A stretch of DNA of 36,458 nucleotides from an uncultured Clostridia bacterium. GTDB taxonomy: Bacteria > Bacillota > Clostridia > Lachnospirales > Lachnospiraceae. Where the stretch lies: positions 1 to 36,458 of the forward strand of contig CAMOXU010000016.1 in the NCBI GenBank assembly GCA_946629525.1, read 5' to 3'. Below, piece after piece: positions 7,542-15,911 of this stretch. A program made the position numbers and the translations under genes. The notes beneath the pieces were generated by a model, which did not search any database, was not told where the DNA came from, and was given only the letters and a program-made list of their open reading frames with translations. Numbering within the stretch: position 1 is the first letter of the stretch; each line of letters begins with the position of its first letter.

Positions 7542-8546
7542 ATGGATAATATGATCACACTGGCCCACGGCTCGGGAGGAAAGAAGACCTCCGAGCTCAT
7601 CGGCGGGCTCTTCAAAAAGTACTTTGACAACGAATATCTGACGGCGGATGACGCGGCAGTTCTTCCGGCCCCGCAGGGCAGGATCGCCATGTCCACAGAC
7701 GGATTCATCGTCTCGCCCTATGAATTCCCGGGCGGGAATGTGGGCAAGCTCAGCATCTGCGGAACCGTCAATGACCTTGCCTGCATGGGAGCCAGACCGC
7801 TTTACCTCACATGCGCTTTTGTCGTGGAAGAAGGCTTCCCGGTCGCAAAGCTCGAGAAGCTGGCCGCTTCCATGGCGGAGACCGCGAAGGAGGCGGGCGT
7901 CAGGATCGTCGCGGGAGATACCAAGGTCGCGGGAAAAGGACAGGTCGACGGTGTCTTCATCACGACGACGGCGGTCGGGGAGATCCTTCCGGGAGCGGAG
8001 CTCTCCGGGGCATATGCGAAGCCGGGTGACAAGATCCTCGTGACGGGCGACGTGGGCCGCCACGGCGCGGCGATCCTGCTGGCGAGAGATGCGTTCGGCA
8101 TAGAAGCTGATGTGACCTCAGACTGCGCTCCTCTCTGGGGGACGGTCCGCTCGATGCTTGCGGAGACGACGGATATCCATGTGATCCGCGATGCGACGAG
8201 AGGCGGCGTGGGGACGGTACTCTATGAGATCGCCTCCGAGAGCAATGTCGGGATCCGGCTTGACCGTTCCGAGGTCCCGGTGGATCCCGCGGTGTCCGGT
8301 GTCTGCGGAATGCTGGGACTTGAGCCGCTCTATCTGGCCTGCGAGGGCCGGATGGTCGTCTTTGCACCGGCGGATCAGGCGGAAGCCCTCCTTGAAGTTC
8401 TGAGAAAAGGAAAGTATTCGGAGAATGCCGCCATTATCGGCGAGGTCACCGAGACCATGCCCGGCCGGGTGGTCGTGAGGACGCCGATCGGTGCGGAGAC
8501 GCTGCTCCCGCCTCCGGGAGGAGAGCTCCTGCCGAGGATCTGCTGA
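7542..8546 (+). CDS. hypE: Carbamoyl-dehydratase HypE
   Basis: HypE belongs to the PurM/AIR-synthase-like ATPases. Its C-terminal cysteine is carbamoylated by HypF and then dehydrated with ATP to a thiocyanate, the cyanide donor for HypC-HypD. The 334-residue protein starts with ITLAHGSGGKKTSELI, a typical HypE N-terminus with the glycine-rich segment, and contains DDAAVL, ATRGGVGTVLYEI and the exact C-terminal signature PRIC, with Cys334 as the last residue. Start is supported by GGAAAGGA 8 bases upstream. It is the last gene of the hyp group. No hydrogenase structural gene follows within the window, since the next gene is galactokinase. A weak hairpin (CGGATCC/GGATCCG, 8566-8589) without a T-run lies just downstream. 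Confidence 0.97.
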   Translation: MDNMITLAHGSGGKKTSELIGGLFKKYFDNEYLTADDAAVLPAPQGRIAMSTDGFIVSPYEFPGGNVGKLSICGTVNDLACMGARPLYLTCAFVVEEGFPVAKLEKLAASMAETAKEAGVRIVAGDTKVAGKGQVDGVFITTTAVGEILPGAELSGAYAKPGDKILVTGDVGRHGAAILLARDAFGIEADVTSDCAPLWGTVRSMLAETTDIHVIRDATRGGVGTVLYEIASESNVGIRLDRSEVPVDPAVSGVCGMLGLEPLYLACEGRMVVFAPADQAEALLEVLRKGKYSENAAIIGEVTETMPGRVVVRTPIGAETLLPPPGGELLPRIC

Positions 8547-8952
8547 GGCATCCGGAGCCTTTCCGCGGATCCTTTCGTAATGGGATCCGTGTGCGGGACA
8601 GGGTGGAAACGCAGCCGTGCAAAAGGGAAGGTGCTTCGTACCCTGCGCTGCGAGGCAGGAACGTCGGTGCGCTCTTTACGGAACGCGTCGGCGGGATGTT
8701 CAATTTACTCATCCATATGGAAGAATGTTGCCAGTTTCGCTTTTTGATTAAATTGAACTGGAAAATGAAAAACATATGTGAGACACTGATTTCAGTAAGA
8801 ATTCCGGGCGGAGTCACGCGGAGAAATGCAGCTTCCGAAGGGACCGCAGCCTGGTCAGGAACGTTATGAATATCGGCAGCTGCGGAGCTCTGCGCGGATT
8901 ATAAGTACAGGCTTTCGTATGCGCCCTGTTATGGACAGGAGGAGAGGAACTC
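8547..8952. other. Intergenic region between hypE and galK, no convincing gene
   Basis: This gap of about 400 bases holds a hairpin without a T-tract (8566-8589), the second 61-bp repeat, and an AT-richer middle part (about 8697-8800) with CCAGTT and AACTGG as inverted arms. An open frame of 92 codons at 8591 has no ribosome binding site, runs through the repeat and has no recognisable motif, so I do not call it a gene. The galK promoter should lie in the second half. A TATAAG at 8901-8906 is a possible -10 box, but I see no good -35 partner. Confidence 0.6.
8611..8671 (+). repeat. 61-bp intergenic repeat, copy 2 (after hypE)
   Basis: This is the partner of the repeat at 7416-7476, of the same length and aligned without gaps. 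Within this copy CCTGC and GCAGG can form a short stem. The stretch at about 11769-11815, after the aminotransferase gene, shows a weaker resemblance (GCAGCTGCG then GGCAGATGCT) and may be a decayed relative. Confidence 0.45.
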
Positions 8953-10248
8953 ATGCTCACACTGAATGCTCTTAAGGAGAAACTTGTAAACGGTGCTTAT
9001 GATGCGGAACTCATGCATCTTTACTGCCGTACGGCCGAAGAGATCGCTCCCTACAGGGACAGGATCGCGCACGTTGCGGACGGCTTTGCTGAGATTTTCG
9101 GAAAAGGCGGCGAATCGGATGTCGCAATCTTTTCGGCGCCCGGCCGCACAGAGATCGGCGGCAACCATACCGATCATCAGCGCGGCAAGGTCCTGACAGG
9201 ATCCGTCGATCTGGACGCGCTCTGCGCGGCAGCTCCGAACGGGACGGACAAGGTCAACATTTTCTCGGAAGGATACGGCATGACTACGATCGACATCGCA
9301 GATCTCTCCCCCGTCGCCGCCGAGCAGAATACGACCGCATCCCTGATCCGCGGGATCCTTGCAAGGGTGGCGGAGCTTGGCTTTAAGCCGGAGGGATTTG
9401 ACGCATATGTGATCTCCAGTGTTCCCGGAGGTTCCGGCCTGTCCTCCTCAGCCTGTTTTGAGATCCTGATTGGTGTTGCGGTGGACGGTCTCTTCTGTGA
9501 GAAGAAGCTTCCGATGACGGAGATCGCAAAAATCGGCCAGTATGCTGAGAATGTATACTTCGGAAAGCCGTCAGGTCTTCTGGACCAGATGGGCTGCGGA
9601 CTCGGCGGGATCGTTACGATCGACTTTAAGGATAAGGAAAATCCGGTCTGCCATCCGGTCGAGTGTGATTTCGGCGAGGCGGGCTATGCGCTCTGCATCA
9701 CGGATACGGGGGCGGACCATGCGGATCTTACAGATGACTATGCTGCGGTACCGGCAGAGATGAAAGCTGTCGCGGCAGCACTCGGGAAGGAAGTCCTCTC
9801 GGAGGTCGAAGAGAGCGATTTCTATGCGGCTATTCCGAAGATCCGGACAGCAGTCGGAGACCGTGCGATCCTCCGCGCTGTGCATTACTATAATGACTGC
9901 GCGCGCGTTGAAAAGCAGGTCAAAGCGCTTGAAAGCGGAGATTTCGATGCGTTCCTGAAGCTCGTGACGGAGTCCGGAAAGTCCTCCTTCAATTATCTTC
10001 AGAATATCTGCACCTACAGGGATCCTGCGGATCAGCCGGTCGGTGTCGCTCTTGCGGTCGCAGAGCATCTGCTCGACGGAGCCGGCGCGTTCCGTGTTCA
10101 CGGCGGCGGATTTGCGGGTACGATCCAGGCTTTTGTGCCGCTTGATCGGGTCGCTTCCTTCAAGGCCGGAATGGACGCCCTTCTCGGAGAGGGTGCCTGC
10201 CAGGTCCTCTTCATCCGTCCGGTCGGCGGCTGCGTGATTGCAGACTGA
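8953..10248 (+). CDS. galK: Galactokinase
   Basis: This enzyme phosphorylates galactose to galactose-1-phosphate in the Leloir pathway. The 431-residue protein has the GHMP-kinase layout: the substrate signature SAPGRTEIGGNHTDHQRG (61-78), a divergent form common in Clostridia; the ATP-binding loop VPGGSGLSSSA (157-167); the catalytic region SGLLDQMGCGLGG with Asp211; and the C-terminal motif HGGGFAGTIQAFVP. AGGAGG lies about 10 bases before the ATG. No galT or galE is adjacent, so this is a stand-alone unit closed by a strong terminator at 10281. Related sugar kinases of the same family (such as N-acetylgalactosamine kinase) cannot be fully excluded. Confidence 0.92.
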   Translation: MLTLNALKEKLVNGAYDAELMHLYCRTAEEIAPYRDRIAHVADGFAEIFGKGGESDVAIFSAPGRTEIGGNHTDHQRGKVLTGSVDLDALCAAAPNGTDKVNIFSEGYGMTTIDIADLSPVAAEQNTTASLIRGILARVAELGFKPEGFDAYVISSVPGGSGLSSSACFEILIGVAVDGLFCEKKLPMTEIAKIGQYAENVYFGKPSGLLDQMGCGLGGIVTIDFKDKENPVCHPVECDFGEAGYALCITDTGADHADLTDDYAAVPAEMKAVAAALGKEVLSEVEESDFYAAIPKIRTAVGDRAILRAVHYYNDCARVEKQVKALESGDFDAFLKLVTESGKSSFNYLQNICTYRDPADQPVGVALAVAEHLLDGAGAFRVHGGGFAGTIQAFVPLDRVASFKAGMDALLGEGACQVLFIRPVGGCVIAD

Positions 10249-10280
10249 CGTAGGATATAATAATCAGACAGACAGTGCAT

Positions 10281-10327
10281 ACCGCGCTTCAGGGAGTTTC
10301 AGGGACTCCTTAAGGCGCGGTCTTTTT
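10281..10327 (+). terminator. Rho-independent terminator after galK
   Basis: ACCGCGC pairs with GCGCGGT, and the inner GGAGT pairs with ACTCC, forming an interrupted stem that ends in CTTTTT. It lies 32 bases after the galK stop and before the next promoter. Confidence 0.85.
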
Positions 10328-10355
10328 CGCTGCGTTTTGGCCGGGAACAGTGCAG

Positions 10356-10384
10356 TTGACACGAAAAGTGAGTTGACGTAAAAT
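10356..10384 (+). promoter_or_regulatory. Sigma-A-type promoter of the aminotransferase gene
   Basis: TTGACA (10356-10361) and TAAAAT (10379-10384) are separated by exactly 17 bases, which is close to consensus. Transcription would start near 10391. This rules out an ATG at 10383 inside the -10 box and supports the start at 10443. Confidence 0.85.
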
Positions 10385-10442
10385 GAACTCACCGTGGGAA
10401 GTGCTTCATTTTTTGGAACACCGCGGGAGGAGGAGAATTACT

Positions 10443-11750
10443 ATGAAAGCTTATAAGGATATGACACGTGAGGAACTGCTGACTGAGAAGGCTGTGCTGG
10501 AGAAACAGTTCGCGGACATTAAGGCCAGGAGACTCAAGCTCGACATGTCCCGCGGAAAACCGTCGAAAGAGCAGCTTGAGCTGTCCCATGGCATGATGGA
10601 CGTGCTGCACTCGGACTGCTATTTCAATGATGAGACCGGTACGGACTGCAGAAATTACGGCATCCTCACGGGTATTCCGGAGGCAAAACGCCTGATGGGA
10701 GAGATGTCAGAGGTCAGTCCTGAGGATATGATCATTTATGGAAACTCGTCGTTAAATGTTATGTTCGACTGTATCTCACGCTCATTTACGCACGGCGTCT
10801 GCGGCGAGACTCCGTGGGCAAAGCTCGACAGAGTGAAGTGGCTGTGTCCGGCGCCCGGGTACGATCGTCATTTCCGCATCACGGAGTTTTTCGGATGTGA
10901 AATGATCACGATCCCGATGCACGAGGACGGCCCGGACATGGATATGGTCGAGGAGTATGTCAACAACGATCCGGAAGTCAAGGGAATCTGGTGCGTACCG
11001 AAATATTCGAACCCGCTTGGCGTGTCTTACTCGGATGAGGTGGTCCGCAGATTTGCGAACCTTACGCCCGCTGCACCCGATTTCCGCCTGTACTGGGACA
11101 ACGCATATTCCATCCATCACCTCTATGACGAGGAGGAGGAACAGGATATCGTTCTTGAGATCCTTGAGGAGTGCAGGAATGCCGGACATCCGGATATCGT
11201 ATACAAGTTCATCTCCACTTCGAAGGTGACGTTTCCGGGATCGGGGATTGCCGCTCTCGCGACATCCCGCAAGAACCTCAGCGATATCAAGAAGTATATG
11301 ACCGTCCAGACGATCGGACACGATAAGCTGAACCAGCTGAGACACGTGCGCTTCTTCGGAAACATCGCAAATATGCGGGAGCACATGAAGATGCACGCAG
11401 CGATCCTGAGACCGAAGTTCGAGCTGGTCGAGGCCACGCTTGACCGGGAAATCGGCGAACTTGAGATCGGCACGTGGACGAAGCCGAGGGGAGGATATTT
11501 CATTTCCTTCGATTCGCTCGACGGCTGTGCAAAGAAGATCGTCGCGAAGGCTGCGGAAGCCGGTGTGCGCATGACGGACGCGGGCGCGACCTTCCCGTAC
11601 GGGATCGATCCGCGCGACCGCAATATCCGGATCGCGCCGTCCTATCCGACCATGAAGGAGCTTCGCAAGGCAACGGAAGTGTTCGTCGTCAGTGTGAAGC
11701 TCGTCAGCGTGAAGAAATATCTGAAGGAAATGGACGCTGCGGCGAAGTAA
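10443..11750 (+). CDS. PLP-dependent aspartate-type aminotransferase (Asp_aminotransf family, class I)
   Basis: This 435-residue fold-type I aminotransferase resembles the MocR-like/'subgroup Ic' aspartate aminotransferases (PF12897 type), which exchange amino groups between aspartate or a similar amino acid and 2-oxoglutarate. Visible features are RGKPSKEQLELS at the N-terminus, YGNSSLNVMFDC, PAPGYDRHF, the PLP-binding region VPKYSNPLG and YWDNAY (Asp219), and the Schiff-base lysine in ISTSKVTFPGSG (Lys261), followed by the phosphate-binding pattern. The ATG at 10443 has GGGAGGAGGAG upstream and lies downstream of a consensus promoter. It is monocistronic by position, and the next gene begins 256 bases later. 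Substrate range cannot be read from sequence. Confidence 0.9.
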   Translation: MKAYKDMTREELLTEKAVLEKQFADIKARRLKLDMSRGKPSKEQLELSHGMMDVLHSDCYFNDETGTDCRNYGILTGIPEAKRLMGEMSEVSPEDMIIYGNSSLNVMFDCISRSFTHGVCGETPWAKLDRVKWLCPAPGYDRHFRITEFFGCEMITIPMHEDGPDMDMVEEYVNNDPEVKGIWCVPKYSNPLGVSYSDEVVRRFANLTPAAPDFRLYWDNAYSIHHLYDEEEEQDIVLEILEECRNAGHPDIVYKFISTSKVTFPGSGIAALATSRKNLSDIKKYMTVQTIGHDKLNQLRHVRFFGNIANMREHMKMHAAILRPKFELVEATLDREIGELEIGTWTKPRGGYFISFDSLDGCAKKIVAKAAEAGVRMTDAGATFPYGIDPRDRNIRIAPSYPTMKELRKATEVFVVSVKLVSVKKYLKEMDAAAK

Positions 11751-12006
11751 GACCCTTCGGCGGGAAAGCAGCTGCGCGTAACAGGCAGATGCTCTGCGTC
11801 ATGCGCAGGACATCGGGGAGTTTCGGGACAGCGAAACCTGGTCAACGGAAACTGCAGGGACTTTTTGGGGAGAGGGTTCCTGTGCGTTAAGTGAGCGTTG
11901 TGCACAGTGCAGCGTTATGGAATAAGATCTGTTAAGAGAGTGCATTTGCGCGGCAGCCGGATTCGAAGGGAAGAAAAACGGCTGCGGGCTAAGGGGTACG
12001 TTATAT

Positions 12007-13989
12007 ATGGAAGAAAAGAACAGAAATCACGGACCGACTGAGGAAGAACTCAGCGACAGTGTGAAGGATGCCTATACGTCCGTCTATGTGCTTGACCCCA
12101 TGGCGGAGGAATTTGACGATGAGGACGATCTCACGGTGGAGATCGTCGGCGCACCGTCTTCCGCGGAGGCGGACGGAGAGACTGCAGCGGACAGTACCGT
12201 GTCTTCCGCAGAGGCGGGCACGGATACGGTGCCCGGGGAAGCGGCTCCGGAAGGATCCGGAGAAGCACAGGGGGCCGATGTATCCGGGACGGTGGAAGCT
12301 GCAGTGACTTCGAATGAGACGTCGGAAGTTAAAGAACCTGCGAATACGACACCGGCAGCAGCGGAACCTTCTGCGGAGCCTGTGCCTGAGACACAAGACC
12401 CTGAGGAAACTGCAGCGGAGCCTGTGCCTGAGACACAGGATCCTGAGGAAACTGCTGCAGAGCCGGCGGCCGGGGCACAGGATGCTGCGGAATCCGCTCT
12501 TCAGGCCGGAACAGCAGCCGCTCCGGTCATGGCAGGGACTGCTTCCCGGGAGGAAGATGCGTCAGACTCCGTCGAGGAGGAGCCGCCGAAGAAAAAGAAA
12601 GGGAAGGCCGGACTGATCGTCGGTCTTGTGCTCTTCCTTGCAGCTGCTGCGGCGGGCACGGCTGCATATATTCATTTTAAGAATCACTTTACGGATCATT
12701 TTTATCCCGGAACGGTGATCAACGGGATCGATCTCTCCGAGATGACCATCGAAGATGCGAAGAATTCCATGCAGGGAATGGTCGACACCTATACGCTGAC
12801 GATCAGCGAGAAGGATGACAAGGAAGAGACGATCGACGCGAAGTCGATCGCGCTCCAGTATGTCGATGACGGGAAGATCGATGACATCCTGGAGAAGCAG
12901 GAACCGAAGATGTGGTTCCTCTTCCCGTTCAAGAAGCATATCTATACATTGAAGGCCGCTACCAGATACAATAAGGAAAAGCTTACGGCGGAGATCGACG
13001 GTCTGTCCTGTCTCGACGAGTCGACCGTGACGATGCCGCAGGATGCGCAGCTTGTCGTAGAAGGAAGCACCTGCACGATCCAGCCGGAGGTCGAGGGAAC
13101 ACAGATCGACAAGGACAAGCTTGTGAAGGCTGTCACGACTGCTGTGGACACCAACGAGACGGAGATCGATATCGTGAAGGATGACTGCTATACACATCCG
13201 ACGATCTACCGGGACGATGAGAACCTCAAATCCCGTATGGACCAGTGGAATGTCCTTCTGTCCTGCAATATCAATTACTGGTTCGGCGAAAATGTCGAAG
13301 TGATCAACGCAGATTCTCTGAGAGACAATATCGTGGATGACGGAACGACCGTCACCGTTCCCTATGAATATATTCGGAAGCTTGTCTACGGCTGGGGACA
13401 GAAGTATGACAGTTTCGGTCTGGACCGCCAGTTCACGACCCATTCGGGGGAGACGATCACGATCGTCAACGATGGAGAGGGTGACTACGGATGGTGTTCG
13501 GACAAGGATAAGACGATCGCCGATGTCACGGAGGCCATCACGTCCGGATTCCAGGGAGACCGCAACGTCGTCTGGCTCTACGAGGCGATGGGATGGGACA
13601 ACGGAGATCTGACCGGCACTTACGTTGAGGTCAGCCTGAGCGAACAGAAGCTCTGGTGCTATCAGGACTATAATCTCGTGATGGAGACGGATGTCGTGAC
13701 AGGCATGAGTACTCCGGAGAGAGAGACGAAGAGAGGGTGCTATGCGATCGACGCGAAGAAAGAGCATGCGGTCCTTGGCACGCTCGATGTGCAGGGATAT
13801 GCCTCCCCTGTCGATTACTGGGCTCCGTTCAACGGAGGGCAGGGCCTGCACGATGCGCCGTGGAGATCAAGCTTCGGAGGCTCGATCTATCAGTACAACG
13901 GATCCCACGGATGCGTCAATATCCCGCCTGAAAACATGAAAACGATCTTTGATACAGTGTCCATCGGGACAGCTGTCATTGTGTACTGA
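12007..13989 (+). CDS. Membrane-anchored L,D-transpeptidase with peptidoglycan-binding domain
   Basis: This 660-residue protein probably makes 3-3 cross-links in peptidoglycan. Residues 1-190 are acidic and Ala/Glu/Thr/Pro-rich, with a 14-residue unit EPVPETQDPEETAA occurring twice in tandem (124-151). A lysine-rich stretch (195-200) precedes a single membrane helix (about 202-224), so the N-terminal part should be cytoplasmic and the rest outside. YPGTVINGIDLSEMTIEDA begins a PG_binding_4-like (YoaR/VanW-associated) region. The YkuD catalytic domain fills the C-terminus: VEVSLSEQKLWCY near the start and GSHGCVNIPPENM with His634 and catalytic Cys636. The sortase gene starts 2 bases after its stop, so both are envelope enzymes of one operon. 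AAGGGG upstream supports the start. Confidence 0.93.
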   Translation: MEEKNRNHGPTEEELSDSVKDAYTSVYVLDPMAEEFDDEDDLTVEIVGAPSSAEADGETAADSTVSSAEAGTDTVPGEAAPEGSGEAQGADVSGTVEAAVTSNETSEVKEPANTTPAAAEPSAEPVPETQDPEETAAEPVPETQDPEETAAEPAAGAQDAAESALQAGTAAAPVMAGTASREEDASDSVEEEPPKKKKGKAGLIVGLVLFLAAAAAGTAAYIHFKNHFTDHFYPGTVINGIDLSEMTIEDAKNSMQGMVDTYTLTISEKDDKEETIDAKSIALQYVDDGKIDDILEKQEPKMWFLFPFKKHIYTLKAATRYNKEKLTAEIDGLSCLDESTVTMPQDAQLVVEGSTCTIQPEVEGTQIDKDKLVKAVTTAVDTNETEIDIVKDDCYTHPTIYRDDENLKSRMDQWNVLLSCNINYWFGENVEVINADSLRDNIVDDGTTVTVPYEYIRKLVYGWGQKYDSFGLDRQFTTHSGETITIVNDGEGDYGWCSDKDKTIADVTEAITSGFQGDRNVVWLYEAMGWDNGDLTGTYVEVSLSEQKLWCYQDYNLVMETDVVTGMSTPERETKRGCYAIDAKKEHAVLGTLDVQGYASPVDYWAPFNGGQGLHDAPWRSSFGGSIYQYNGSHGCVNIPPENMKTIFDTVSIGTAVIVY

Positions 13990-13991
13990 CC

Positions 13992-14927
13992 ATGGAAAAA
14001 AAGAAACAGAAAAGAAAACTGTCCGCAGGCTCGATCCTGCGGACAATTATATTGATTGCAGCGGTCTGTGTCTTTGTGTACTCAGCCTGGAACCTGTATA
14101 AGATCTGGCACGGATACCACGCGGCCAGCGAGGAATACTCGGATCTCGCGGATTCCTTCACGACACGGCCGGAAGAAGAGGTAAAGGAGGATCCGGGTGA
14201 GAGCGTACCCGCGGTGGAACCGCAGGGAGAAGTCCGTAAGGAGCCGGACGGTGTCCTCATAGAGGACGCGGAGCCGCCGGTCTCCGTCAACTGGGAGGAG
14301 CTCAAGGCGATCAACCCGGAGATCGTGGGCTGGATCTATGTCGATGCGGAGCCCGGGATCAACTATCCCATCTGTCAGACGAAGGATAATGACTTCTATC
14401 TGCACCGGACATTTCGCGGAGAATATCTTTTCGCGGGATCGATCTTCGAGGAGTGCATGAATGCCTCGGATTTTTCCGACGTCAACACGATCGTCTACGG
14501 GCATAATATGAAGAACGGAAGCATGTTCGGCATGCTGAAGCAGCTCAAGAATCAGAGTGTGTATGATGCGAACCCCTACTTCTGGATCCTCACGCCGAAG
14601 GGTAACTACCGATATCATATTTTCGCCGCGTTCGACACGGGCGCCGAGTCCGACGTCTATACGCTGATCAGCGCCGGCGGTCCGGAGGCGCTAGCGTGGG
14701 CACAGAAAATGCAGAGCCGGTCGGAAGTGAATAATTCCGTCCCGCTTGCTGAAAATGATCACTGCGTGATCCTGTCGACCTGCACGTCGGACAGCTCCAT
14801 GCGGTGCGTTATTATCGGAAAATGCGTCTCCTCCGCAAAGCCGGAGAAGACGGCCGGGTCAGCTGCTCCGGGACGCACGCCGGCGGAGCCCGGTACGGAG
14901 ACAGCAGCGGAATCCGCTGCTGAATAA
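13992..14927 (+). CDS. srtB: Class B sortase
   Basis: Sortases are membrane transpeptidases that cleave a sorting signal and attach surface proteins to the wall or to each other. The 311-residue product has a basic N-terminus, one membrane helix (about 15-33), a charged linker, then the catalytic domain: INPEIVGWIYVD, INYPICQTKDNDFYLH, TIVYGHNMKNGSMFG with His171, and ILSTCTSDSSMR with Cys264 and Arg271. The TLxTC-like motif and the YPI.Q...N.FYL pattern are typical of class B. The start lies 2 bases after the L,D-transpeptidase stop, with no clear ribosome binding site of its own, implying translational coupling. The C-terminal 35 residues are Ala/Glu/Pro-rich and of no known role. No LPxTG-like substrate was recognised in the window. 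Confidence 0.93.
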   Translation: MEKKKQKRKLSAGSILRTIILIAAVCVFVYSAWNLYKIWHGYHAASEEYSDLADSFTTRPEEEVKEDPGESVPAVEPQGEVRKEPDGVLIEDAEPPVSVNWEELKAINPEIVGWIYVDAEPGINYPICQTKDNDFYLHRTFRGEYLFAGSIFEECMNASDFSDVNTIVYGHNMKNGSMFGMLKQLKNQSVYDANPYFWILTPKGNYRYHIFAAFDTGAESDVYTLISAGGPEALAWAQKMQSRSEVNNSVPLAENDHCVILSTCTSDSSMRCVIIGKCVSSAKPEKTAGSAAPGRTPAEPGTETAAESAAE

Positions 14928-14940
14928 TTTTGTGCATTGT

Positions 14941-15000
14941 TCAGGTGCCTGCAAACTCTGCATGCGATTCCGATGAAGGACAGTGTTTCGCAGGTGCCCG
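14941..15000 (+). repeat. Diverged GTTTCGCA element before the sirtuin gene
   Basis: GTTTCGCAGGTGCC (14984-14997), preceded by a GGACAGT similar to the GTACAGC flank elsewhere, resembles the elements at 24-60 and 6019-6110. An upstream GGTGCCTGCAAAC (14944-14956) is a near-complementary arm, giving a stem with one bulge. It sits in the sortase-sirtuin gap. The match is looser than among the hyp-region copies. Confidence 0.35.
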
Positions 15001-15025
15001 GTAATTTCATACAGGAGGTGGAACC

Positions 15026-15751
15026 ATGATCCGTGAAATCGAGGAGCTTCAGGAAATTATTGACACGCATAACAAGATCGTGTTTTTTGGAGGCGCAGGC
15101 GTCTCGACAGAGAGCGGGATCCCCGACTTTCGCTCACAGGACGGTCTCTATAACCTGAAATATAAGTACCCGCCCGAACAGATCATCAGTCACACATTTT
15201 TCGTGAACAGACCGGACGAATTCTATCGATTCTATAAAGATAAGATGCTGATCCTCGACGCGCAGCCGAATGCAGCCCACGAAAAGCTGGCTGAACTCGA
15301 GAAGGCCGGAAAGCTGCTCGCCGTCGTGACGCAGAATATTGACGGACTGCACCAGAAAGCCGGCAGCAAGACAGTCTATGAGCTGCACGGATCCGTTCTC
15401 CGCAACTACTGCATGCGCTGCAGGAAGTTCTTTGACGGACAGTACGTCTATGATTCCGAGGGGATCCCGAAGTGCGACAAGTGCGGAGGAACGGTCAAAC
15501 CGGATGTCGTCCTCTATGAGGAGGGACTCGACAATGATGTCATACATGGTGCGGTGCGCTCGATCTCGGAGGCGGACTGCCTGATCATCGGCGGAACATC
15601 CCTCGTCGTATACCCGGCGGCCGGGCTGATCGACTATTTCCGCGGCGATAAGCTTGTGCTGATCAACAAGTCGGCGACGGGAAGAGATACTATGGCGGAT
15701 CTCATCATCAGGGAGCCGATCGGCGAGGTGTTCTCACAGATCAGAGTTTGA
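15026..15751 (+). CDS. cobB: NAD-dependent protein deacylase, SIR2 family
   Basis: Sirtuins remove acetyl or other acyl groups from lysines using NAD+. The 241-residue protein has all core motifs: FFGGAGVSTESGIPDFRS (20-37) for NAD binding, TQNIDGLHQKAG (102-113), the catalytic histidine in YELHGSV (His121), a four-cysteine zinc site (Cys129, 132, 150, 153) and IIGGTSLVVYPAAGL. ACAGGAGGTGG lies 7-13 bases upstream of the ATG. It stands alone between the sortase and a terminator at 15816. Length is typical for bacterial class U or III members. Confidence 0.95.
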   Translation: MIREIEELQEIIDTHNKIVFFGGAGVSTESGIPDFRSQDGLYNLKYKYPPEQIISHTFFVNRPDEFYRFYKDKMLILDAQPNAAHEKLAELEKAGKLLAVVTQNIDGLHQKAGSKTVYELHGSVLRNYCMRCRKFFDGQYVYDSEGIPKCDKCGGTVKPDVVLYEEGLDNDVIHGAVRSISEADCLIIGGTSLVVYPAAGLIDYFRGDKLVLINKSATGRDTMADLIIREPIGEVFSQIRV

Positions 15752-15815
15752 TCTCTGGCGCAGAATCCGCATGTTTTCTAAAATGAGGACCGCTTAGCGA
15801 ACCCGATAATAATTC

Positions 15816-15836
15816 GGCTTGCTTTGCAAGCCTTTT
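15816..15836 (+). terminator. Rho-independent terminator after the sirtuin gene
   Basis: GGCTTGC, loop TTT, GCAAGCC, then TTTT: a perfect 7-bp stem with a T-run. It overlaps an in-frame ATG at 15819, which argues against that start for the following protease gene. Confidence 0.85.
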
Positions 15837-15911
15837 GATAAGATCTGTCGTGAGATGAATGCGCAGAATTGCCGTGACTTTTCACACCCTGCACTGCATG
15901 GAGGTCAATGT

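Noticed and set aside
8591-8869. 92-codon frame between hypE and galK
   Set aside because: No ribosome binding site, overlaps a 61-bp repeat and has no recognisable motif.
10383-10442. Upstream start for the aminotransferase at 10383
   Set aside because: The codon lies inside the -10 box of a consensus promoter, so it cannot be in the transcript.
11820-11837. GTTTCG/CGAAAC palindrome after the aminotransferase gene as another copy of the hyp-region element
   Set aside because: Only the 6-base arms match; the conserved flanks GGAGTACAGC and CCTG are not in the same positions.
12562-13851. Antisense frame of 429 codons opposite the L,D-transpeptidase
   Set aside because: Shadow of a gene with clear catalytic motifs on the other strand; no domain recognised.
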